DNA of 64,000 bases from the NCBI GenBank assembly GCA_963703075.1, contig OY969786.1, positions 1,798,001 to 1,862,000 of the forward strand, given 5' to 3'. This stretch comes from Korobacter sp963703075 (GTDB taxonomy: Bacteria > Acidobacteriota > Terriglobia > Terriglobales > Acidobacteriaceae). The notes beneath the pieces were generated by a model. The model was not told where the DNA came from and did not search any database. It saw only the letters and a program-made list of their open reading frames with translations. Numbering within the stretch: the first letter of the stretch is position 1; every line of letters starts with the position of its first letter. Shown piece by piece: positions 16,111-21,625 of this stretch. Made by a program: the position numbers and the translations under genes.

Positions 16111-16812
16111 ATGGGGAACGGCGCTCCCGTACCGCAGGTGCCAAATTTCACTCTCGATCAGTGGCTGGCCTGGGGCACGCAAAATAATATCGATGACCCT
16201 AAAATCTATGATTTCTTATCCCCACCGTTGCCGGCGGGAAGCATCACTCGCTGGCTTACGAGGATCGAGCGGATCAACAACGCATCGAAACCTAACGGGG
16301 TTACGGCGACTGAATGGCGCGGCCGCAAGAGTCACATAAAAGGGCACGCTTTTGAGCGGATGCTAAGAGTGGTGCTGAGGTCGGTGCGCTTCTTCCACTC
16401 CTGGCAAAACGTTGGAACCACCACGAACGAAATTGACCTACTTGTCGAACTCGGAATAGGCTCCGACGGGTCACCAGTTCTAAAGCAGTGGGGTTCACAT
16501 TTCATCGTGGAGTGCAAGCTCGTGAACAAGAGCTTCAATTCAACTTGGGTAGACAAACTGAATACGGTTCTCGAACTGCACCATTCGGAAGTAGGCCTAC
16601 TAGTTGGATCACATGGGCTACCCAAGGGAAAGCTGAAAACGGCTATCCACATTCTCTCTTTCAAGACGCCGCCACGTGTCATCGTGTGCATCAACATAGA
16701 CGACCTGATCGCTTGCGAAAATGGGCAGAACTTTTTGCGCCTCATCACGAGAAGATATCTGGAGACAAAAACCGGCGCAGCCCAACTGATTACTCAGGGG
16801 GTTGAGGAATAA
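16111..16812 (+). CDS. PD-(D/E)XK (Mrr/restriction-endonuclease-like) nuclease
   Basis: 233 aa. The catalytic core is GHAFERMLRVVLRS (leading Glu), TTTNEIDLLVELG (the Asp) and HFIVECKLVNKS (the E-x-K), separated by the usual strand lengths and followed by a helix and LHHSEVGLLVGSHGLPKG. This is the layout of restriction endonuclease-like DNases of the Mrr and related groups. An N-terminal segment of about 75 residues (QWLAWGTQNNIDD, SITRWLTRIERIN) may be a helical binding domain. No methyltransferase is nearby, so modification-dependent or partner-controlled cleavage is more likely than a classical R-M system. Flanked by tight couplings on both sides (1-bp gap upstream, TAATG downstream). Confidence 0.75.
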   Translation: MGNGAPVPQVPNFTLDQWLAWGTQNNIDDPKIYDFLSPPLPAGSITRWLTRIERINNASKPNGVTATEWRGRKSHIKGHAFERMLRVVLRSVRFFHSWQNVGTTTNEIDLLVELGIGSDGSPVLKQWGSHFIVECKLVNKSFNSTWVDKLNTVLELHHSEVGLLVGSHGLPKGKLKTAIHILSFKTPPRVIVCINIDDLIACENGQNFLRLITRRYLETKTGAAQLITQGVEE

Positions 16813-16973
16813 TGTCTTTTGTTACGGCCGTAACGCGTTCTGAAAAACCGAAACAAGAGGTCCCGAGCGATCTCGAACTCGTCTGGGCCTCTAACGGGAG
16901 CAGCGACGATATAGCACATGCCATAAAGAGAGCTTCCGTATGCCCGACCACACCACCGAACCTCATGCCATAA
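16812..16973 (+). CDS. 53-aa protein coupled to the nuclease
   Basis: ATG overlaps the nuclease stop (TAATG). Sequence begins MSFVTAVTRSEKPKQEVPSD and continues LELVWASNGSSDDIAHAIKR. The frame then overlaps the start of the next gene by 34 bases. Short, with one likely helix; it might be an inhibitor, adaptor or simply a coupling leader. No family is recognised. Confidence 0.45.
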   Translation: MSFVTAVTRSEKPKQEVPSDLELVWASNGSSDDIAHAIKRASVCPTTPPNLMP

Positions 16974-17239
16974 AGTTGCTGCATTCTCGAGTTGCCAAGG
17001 TCGACATCTTCACGATCAAGGGATGGCTTTACGAGAACGAGTCCGGTGGGCGTGGATGGCACATCGTCTGCACATCGTTCGGCGCCGGTCATCCATTCTG
17101 GTTTCAAGAAGGGTGGATACGCAGACCTGTGCTCCGCGAGCGAGGCGTCGATTTGTACGAGTTCGTTGAGCCGCGGAGCGAAGAAAAAGCCGCCATCCTC
17201 AAGGCAATCGGCCAGTGGGAAGCCGAGCCGCCGTCGTAG
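16940..17239 (+). CDS. 99-aa protein of unknown function in the nuclease cassette
   Basis: Overlaps the preceding small gene and is probably co-translated. Strands and aromatic residues dominate: KVDIFTIKGWLYENESGGRG, WHIVCTSFGAGHPFWFQEGW, then VDLYEFVEPRSEEKAAILKA. It looks like a compact beta domain with a C-terminal helix. No motif identifies it; being the fourth member of the cassette it could be an immunity or regulatory protein. Confidence 0.5.
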   Translation: MPDHTTEPHAIKLLHSRVAKVDIFTIKGWLYENESGGRGWHIVCTSFGAGHPFWFQEGWIRRPVLRERGVDLYEFVEPRSEEKAAILKAIGQWEAEPPS

Positions 17240-17418
17240 CCGCAGACCGGCTGCGGCGCACGCGGCAACGCAGTCGTCCCAAGGGACCAAGCCCGTCTGG
17301 GGGCGGGACGGTAAGAGCCGTTCGAGCGCGAGCGCGCCAGCAATCCATTGGCTGTTATCTAGTAGCCTCTGTTCGGGAACAGACAGACCGACGCCTCCCA
17401 ACGCCCTAGGATTGCGAA

Positions 17419-17574
17419 ATGCGGCTAAAGGTTGTTGGCGCTGACACTCTGGATGACGGTGCGGTTATGATCCACTTCAGCGATGGAACCAGCGCCCTGT
17501 TCACAGCCGATTTTCTATACGCCTGCAAAGACGCGAACGGAAATAAACCCGTCTCTGAGGAAGAAACCGATTAG
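17419..17574 (+). CDS. 51-aa protein of unknown function
   Basis: MRLKVVGADTLDDGAVMIHF, then SDGTSALFTADFLYACKDAN. A small beta meander with the pattern DGA-x-IHFSDG-x-A-x-F seen in small conserved proteins of soil bacteria. It ends where an oppositely oriented small gene ends. The 180 bp before it hold no gene I can support. Confidence 0.5.
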   Translation: MRLKVVGADTLDDGAVMIHFSDGTSALFTADFLYACKDANGNKPVSEEETD

Positions 17575-17810
17575 CGGAAGCTGGAATCTTCCATCCGTTC
17601 GATGCAGGCATTCAACTCCTGCACCATCCGATAAAGCCGGTACCGCTCGTCGGGATCATGCGTTACGCTCATCGCCGCGCGGTGCTCCTGGACGAGTAGC
17701 CGCAACTCGCGGAGCTGTTCGACGTTGGAAAGATCATCCGGCACGATACGGAAGGGTAGGGCCGCAGACTGGCTGGGTCTATCCCACAAAAGACCACTCC
17801 AGCTAGGCAT
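17571..17810 (-). CDS. 79-aa protein downstream of the receiver gene
   Basis: Starts inside the last 8 bases of the receiver-domain gene, so the pair is translationally coupled. The C-terminal 50 residues are helical and charged (NVEQLRELRLLVQEHRAAMS, DERYRLYRMVQELNACIERM). It could be the partner or output of the orphan receiver. Not recognised. Confidence 0.5.
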   Translation of the reverse strand: MPSWSGLLWDRPSQSAALPFRIVPDDLSNVEQLRELRLLVQEHRAAMSVTHDPDERYRLYRMVQELNACIERMEDSSFR

Positions 17811-18186
17811 GCCGGCGTCGAGCCATAGCGCCCCCTAAGACCGCCGAGACATGTTCTGCTTGGACTGGGTAGGTGAGGAATCCATCCGCTTGTCGGCTAT
17901 TCCCTGGCAAGAAAGCACTTAAATCGGACCACGAAGCTGCTGAGTAAAACACGATAGCCGGTTGGCGAATGCCTGGGATATCCCGGATGCGGCGACACAC
18001 CTCATAGCCGTTGATATCCGGAAGATTCACATCAAGCAGAATGGCATCGAAAGATCTGCCACCCGCTAGATCGATGGCGCTCAGGCCATCGCGAGCGCAG
18101 GTTACATCGTACCCGAGATGCTGCAGCATTTTTTGCATCGTGTAGCAATGCACTTCGTTGTCGTCTACAGCCAGAACGGAGATCAT
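17803..18186 (-). CDS. Orphan single-domain response regulator lacking the switch lysine
   Basis: 127 aa, receiver domain only. The acidic pocket (ISVLAVDDNE) and phospho-acceptor Asp (DAILLDVNLPDINGYEV) are present and the Ser/Thr position is Ser (VFYSAAS). The normally invariant Lys before Pro is replaced: ADGFLTYPV instead of a YLTKPF-type sequence. Phosphorylation-linked activation would therefore be altered. No kinase lies in the element. As cargo it might titrate or rewire a host pathway. Confidence 0.75.
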   Translation of the reverse strand: MISVLAVDDNEVHCYTMQKMLQHLGYDVTCARDGLSAIDLAGGRSFDAILLDVNLPDINGYEVCRRIRDIPGIRQPAIVFYSAASWSDLSAFLPGNSRQADGFLTYPVQAEHVSAVLGGAMARRRHA

Positions 18187-18449
18187 CGTTTTGCTTCCCT
18201 GGGGTGGGTGAGCTTACGGCAACTCTCATGGCGTTGACTGTTCGCCAGCAGACACAACGGTTGAAATAAACAGCACGCCACCTGTGGTAGAAAAATCTCC
18301 GCTACTGGCAGGGCTCATCCCGAGAACCCGAACGCGCAGATATCGCGGGACCATTTTGGGCTACCAGCCGCGGCTGGCGCCGACTAAAGGCATATATACT
18401 GGCAGCGACCTGAAAAGAAGAACTGTCCTAGCAGCCCAAGAAGTGATCT
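18187..18449. other. Intergenic region with no supported gene
   Basis: Holds the presumed promoter of the leftward receiver gene. Open frames here are short and unlike the neighbours in composition, and I see no structured RNA. Confidence 0.4.
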
Positions 18450-18584
18450 GTGCCTACAAGAGTCTTGACCGTCCGATGCCCGGTTTGCGATGCTCCCGCT
18501 GGCAAGCCCTGTAAACGCCTGGACGGCAGCGGACCCAAGCTCGCGCCACACACAAAGCGCGAAATCATCGCATCCAAAAAGTAA
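18450..18584 (+). CDS. 44-aa zinc-binding phage-type protein
   Basis: GTG start. The sequence contains RCPVCDAPAGKPCKRLDG and ends near PHTKREIIASKK. Its Cys-x2-Cys-x7-Cys-x12-His arrangement is the pattern of the very small phage zinc-finger proteins that are often annotated in actinophage and soil phage genomes. The ribosome-binding site is weak (AAGAAG). Role unknown, perhaps nucleic-acid binding. Confidence 0.55.
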   Translation: MPTRVLTVRCPVCDAPAGKPCKRLDGSGPKLAPHTKREIIASKK

Positions 18585-18598
18585 TGGTCAAAAGAAAT

Positions 18599-18628
18599 GC
18601 CCCGCTTCGGGGAACATGCAAGCGGGGC
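18599..18628 (-). terminator. Terminator of the leftward cargo operon (possibly bidirectional)
   Basis: GCCCCGCTT and AAGCGGGGC pair around an 11-12-base loop. Read leftward it is followed by ATTTCTTTT. It also lies 15 bases after the small zinc gene read rightward. Confidence 0.75.
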
Positions 18629-18657
18629 TTCTGTACAGCACACCCGAGGCCGCGTGA

Positions 18658-19035
18658 TTACACAACCAGTTTGCCACTTCGATCGAGTGGCACCGGCTTC
18701 AACTCCGGAAACTCCTTGCAGTCCCGCCTATGAACCGGCTTTAGAGCATTCAGGAGCGGTTTTGCGGCCTGGCGTAGTTCGGCTTCATTGCGTTCCATTT
18801 TCCGAATCACGCCCCGAAAATCAGCGAGCGCTCTTCGTAACGGCGGCCGTCCTTTCGTGAAGCTATTGAGCGTCGTGACAGTCGACCCAAAAATGAACGA
18901 TTCGCCGTGCCCCCGTTGAGTGTGGCTCAGCTTGAGCAATGCCAACGCGCGCTCCTGCGCATATACCAGCGGCCAATCAATGTCGTGCTCGGGTTTGCGA
19001 GTCTTGTTGGCAGATACTGTCGTGGTCTTAGACAT
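18658..19035 (-). CDS. 125-aa helical protein of the leftward operon
   Basis: ATG at 19035 chosen because it follows the hairpin-borne Shine-Dalgarno; a longer frame upstream is only leader. The N-terminus MSKTTTVSANKTRK echoes that of the operon's first gene (MAKAKIVSTRKNRK). The rest is helical and basic (ERALALLKLSHTQRGHG, LRRALADFRGVIRKMERNE). No family is recognised. It shares its leader sequence with the first gene, so the two are probably regulated alike. Confidence 0.55.
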   Translation of the reverse strand: MSKTTTVSANKTRKPEHDIDWPLVYAQERALALLKLSHTQRGHGESFIFGSTVTTLNSFTKGRPPLRRALADFRGVIRKMERNEAELRQAAKPLLNALKPVHRRDCKEFPELKPVPLDRSGKLVV

Positions 19036-19040
19036 GGTGT

Positions 19041-19055
19041 GCCGCCTCCCGCGGC
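19041..19055 (-). promoter_or_regulatory. Leader hairpin with loop-borne Shine-Dalgarno (copy 2)
   Basis: On the minus strand GCCGC-GGGAG-GCGGC precedes ATG by five bases. Stem bases match copy 1 at 19893-19908 while the loop differs, and flanking bases (AACCGAAGAATGCC) are also shared. The Shine-Dalgarno is presented in the loop. Confidence 0.55.
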
Positions 19056-19109
19056 ATTCTTCGGTTAGTCTGGCGCCCCTCGCGTATCCTGTGCGACGGA
19101 CGCCGCGTT

Positions 19110-19325
19110 TCATTGTTGGGGACCGGCTGTACCCGCTTTTGTTCGAGCTAGACGCAGCACACGCTCTGCTCTTTCCAGGACCTGGCCTACGTCCCCCGAG
19201 TCAAAAGAGAACGCGGCCAGGTCGCGGCAAGCGAGATCCGCGGCCAGTGTCAGTTCGTCACCGGGCTGGCCATACCTCATGGCAGCCTCGGCGCAGGCGT
19301 CGCGAAGGAGCTCCGTCACCTTCAT
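19110..19325 (-). CDS. 71-aa helical protein of the leftward operon
   Basis: Starts at ATG 19325; the corrected frame of the preceding gene stops within it (ATGA overlap). Two to three amphipathic helices (VTELLRDACAEAAMRYGQPG, LERAERVLRLARTKAG). No family recognised. The stop is followed by a repeat of the structured leader and the third gene. Confidence 0.55.
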   Translation of the reverse strand: MKVTELLRDACAEAAMRYGQPGDELTLAADLACRDLAAFSFDSGDVGQVLERAERVLRLARTKAGTAGPQQ

Positions 19326-19887
19326 CGCGCACCGTCTTTCGAGCCTTGCTTCTGCGCCTGCTTGAGCCTCTCCCGCAGCTCGCTAAATGTCCCTGTTTTG
19401 GCTCACGGCCGGAGACAGGCTGCCCGTCCCAGGACTGCAAGAACCACTTCTCCCAAGCCCCGTGGAACGAAGACGATTCGTCCGCAACAAACTCTTGCAT
19501 TTTGGCAATGATTAGGGATTTTTCACCATCGCGCGCGCGCCATTCGCGCAGTCTGTCAAGTTTCCGGCTCAACTCGTGGTAACGGTCCGATCCTTCGGGC
19601 GCGAGGTCGAGCTGGCGATGAAGCTGCTCCATGCGTCGGTAAAGGGGGGCGCGCCGCTTCGCCTCCTCCATGAAGGTCTTCTCCCACTTGTCGTAGAGGA
19701 GAGCTTGGACGATGGCGAGAGCCTTCAGCACCTCGAGACGCTTCTGGGAATGCGGCAAAGTCTTGAACAGCGGGAGCGCCCCATCAGGGTTGAGGGCGAG
19801 CGCATTCCTGCTGGTTGGCTTGTCAGAGATGGGAAGGTTTGATTGTTTGCGATTCTTACGCGTGGATACTATCTTGGCTTTAGCCAT
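19322..19887 (-). CDS. 188-aa helical protein, frame-disrupted near its C-terminus
   Basis: Mostly charged helices (VLKALAIVQALLYDKWEKTF, YRRMEQLHRQLDLAPEGS, SRKLDRLREWRARDGE), possibly coiled coil. The annotated frame runs on to 19258 as a low-quality Ser/Arg-rich tail. A -1 shift at the AAAA run (19396-19399) gives instead EPKTGTFSELRERLKQAQKQ and a stop that overlaps the next ATG as ATGA, the normal coupling in this element. Either one A is missing from the sequence or a -1 frameshift is used. Unknown function. Confidence 0.6.
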
Positions 19888-19892
19888 GGTGT

Positions 19893-19908
19893 GCCGCCTC
19901 CGAGCGGC
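19893..19908 (-). promoter_or_regulatory. Leader hairpin with loop-borne Shine-Dalgarno (copy 1)
   Basis: On the minus strand GCCGC-TCGGAG-GCGGC, five bases before ATG at 19887. A second, weaker stem with outer GGCGCC...CGCC pairing and an ATCGT/ACGAT inner helix lies upstream (about 19920-19955). The same order of elements is found before the third gene. Confidence 0.55.
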
Positions 19909-19963
19909 GTTCTGCGGTCAGTGGCGTCCATCGTTTCGCCGACGATGGGCGCCGCGTTTGTCT

Positions 19964-19983
19964 CCCCACAAATCTCCCCACAA
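19964..19983. promoter_or_regulatory. Putative integrase arm-type sites (right end)
   Basis: CCCCACAA at 19964-19971 and 19976-19983 with the same 12-bp period as the pair at the left end. A third copy is inverted at 20113-20120, touching the attR core. Confidence 0.6.
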
Positions 19984-20123
19984 GACGCGAGATCTTATGC
20001 GAGATTCGCACGATTTAGCAAGAAGTGGCAGACTTGTGCAGTGTTAACGCTCATACGTTCGAGACCGCAAAAACACTGCTCAATTCGCAAATCCTGCTCA
20101 CTTCTGTACATCTTGTGGGGAAT

Positions 20124-20171
20124 TTTCCTAAACCGTTGGTCGGCAGTTCGACTCTGCCCAGGGCCTCCATC
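20124..20171 (+). repeat. attR core: duplicated tRNA-Arg 3' half
   Basis: Exact copy of 5355-5402. It lacks the 5' half of the tRNA and is not a functional tRNA gene; it is the displaced original host sequence marking the right boundary of the element. Confidence 0.95.
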
Positions 20172-20269
20172 CCTACCCTGAATTACCGCCCGGTGGTTCT
20201 CCGTGGGCGTCCACTTACGCAATCCCCTAAACTCCCGCGCACCGCTACAATTCGTTGCAGGAGGCGCTA

Positions 20270-21080
20270 TTGCTCAAAGCTGCGGTGAAACGTATCCTCA
20301 CATCCCCAGCCGGCGTGGGTTTGTTGACTGGCGCGGAAAAGTTCCCGCCGTCGCTGGCGCTGCTGCGCCGCCTGAACTATCCGCAGGTGGCCTTCGACAA
20401 TTTTGCCGACGCCTGGCGCGCCGCCGGCCGCGACCGCCATGCCGGTCACGACACCGATTCCATCGATATGCATCGCGAAATGATGCACACCCTGCGAGCC
20501 AGCGATCCAAGGGTCTTGAAAATCCTCAACGAAATCGCCGCGGCGGGTTCGCTCTCGGTGCTGGATTTCGGCGGCAACGTTGGCAATATTTATTACGCCT
20601 ATCGCCCGCACCTTCCGCAGAGCCTGCAGGTGCGCTGGACCGTCGTCGATCTGCCCGCGGTGATTGCCGCCGGACAAAAGCTTGCCGCCGAGTCCAACAT
20701 CACCGAGCTTTTCTTTTCGGATTCCCTGGCCCAAGCCGCTGGTCCGTTCGATGTCCTGCTTGCCTCGGGCTCCCTGCACTACTGGGAAGGTGTCCATCGC
20801 TTCGTTTCTCGACGCTTTACCGATGCGTCCCAAGCACGTAATCGTAAATCGCAGTCCGGTGCATCCGACGCGCGCAACGTTTGTCACCGTGCAGCAGCGG
20901 CCCACGTTTGCGGTGCCCTGCATGGTGCGCAACCGCGACGCTCTGACCGCCGAATTTGCCGCCAGCGGCTACGAGCTGGTCGAACGCTGGGCAGCGCCTG
21001 AGCTGTCTATGACTTTTACGCTTTTCCCCGGCCTCTCGATGCCGAGCTATTCGGGCTTCTACTTCCGCAAAACTAGCTGA
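20270..21080 (+). CDS. TIGR04325-type methyltransferase, frame-disrupted
   Basis: SAM-dependent methyltransferase-like protein of about 269 aa once corrected. TTG at 20270 is chosen for the GGAGG five bases upstream. The first frame contains the glycine-rich SAM motif (LSVLDFGGNVGNIYYAY), WTVVDLPAVI and ASGSLHYWEGVHRF, then becomes Arg/Ser-rich nonsense. The second frame, entered by skipping one base near 20804 (the G of TTCGTTT), continues FLDALPMRPKHVIVNRSPVH, FVTVQQRPTFAVPCMVRN and ends SYSGFYFRKTS, the family's usual end. It is the first host gene right of the element. Function in the family is unassigned, often near polysaccharide genes. Confidence 0.75.
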
Positions 21081-21159
21081 TCCGATTCGGGACCACTCCT
21101 CTGCTTCATGCGCCGCCAGCCCCCAAGCCCCGTACAATTTGTGTTTCACGGAGGCCCTC

Positions 21160-21612
21160 GTGCCCAAGTCTTCGCAATTATTGCCCTTGGTTTTTATCGT
21201 CTTTGCATCGACTCTCGTTGTTGCTCAGAAGCCTGCCGACACCGGATCTTGCTGCACCTTGACGATCGTGGTTGAGGGCATGAGCAGCGACGAAGGCAAT
21301 CTCGGCGTCCTGGTCTTCAATAACTCGAAGGGATGGCCTGAAGACCGGCAGGTGGCCTTGCGCGACATCGCCATTCCTGCCGAAAAGGGCACGCAAACCC
21401 TGAAGGTCCCGAACCTTCCGCCCGGCAAATATGCGGTCGCGCTCATCCATGACCTGAACAAGAATCACAAGCTCGACAAGAATTTTCTGGGGGTTCCGAA
21501 AGAGCAGTGGGGTATGTCGAATAATCCGCACGCCACGATCAAGGCGCCGCCTCTGGAAAAGGCGCTGTTCCCGGTTGTTCAGGACACGGAGATCCACATC
21601 AAGCTGCAGTAG
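21160..21612 (+). CDS. DUF2141 secreted protein
   Basis: 150 aa from GTG 21160 (GGAGG upstream), with a signal peptide (LLPLVFIVFASTLVVAQ). The DUF2141 pattern is clear: LTIVVEGMSSDEGNLGVLVF, NLPPGKYAVALIHDLNKNHK, LDKNFLGVPKEQWGMSNN. The asparagine/aspartate-rich DLNKNHKLD loop may bind calcium. Small periplasmic or extracellular proteins of unknown role. Confidence 0.88.
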   Translation: MPKSSQLLPLVFIVFASTLVVAQKPADTGSCCTLTIVVEGMSSDEGNLGVLVFNNSKGWPEDRQVALRDIAIPAEKGTQTLKVPNLPPGKYAVALIHDLNKNHKLDKNFLGVPKEQWGMSNNPHATIKAPPLEKALFPVVQDTEIHIKLQ

Positions 21613-21625
21613 CGGCTATCGACGA

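Larger units (their letters stand above)
5355..20171. mobile_element. tRNA-Arg-integrated phage-satellite-like element (about 14.8 kb)
   Basis: Bounded by the 48-bp direct repeats; the unit from repeat to repeat is 14,769 bp. Gene order from the left: integrase and zinc-ribbon gene (leftward), divergent control region, excisionase, HTH and replication-type genes, OB-fold protein, small terminase subunit (nonsense-broken), small unknowns, membrane protein, fibre-like genes, HK97 major capsid, then cargo. Absent are large terminase, portal, protease, tail and lysis genes. Size, tRNA site and small terminase without large subunit recall phage-inducible chromosomal islands. A deletion-shrunken prophage remains possible. 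Coding here is visibly less GC-rich than the flanks. Confidence 0.85.

Noticed and set aside
16111..16812. Classical restriction-modification system
   Set aside because: No methyltransferase motifs (such as FxGxG with DPPY) occur in the cassette or the rest of the element.
18284..18514. 76-aa rightward frame before the small zinc gene
   Set aside because: Arg/Pro-rich, no ribosome-binding site, and it overlaps the frame that carries the zinc motif.
20124..20171. A second tRNA-Arg gene
   Set aside because: Only the 3' half from the anticodon loop onward is present; it is the att duplication.
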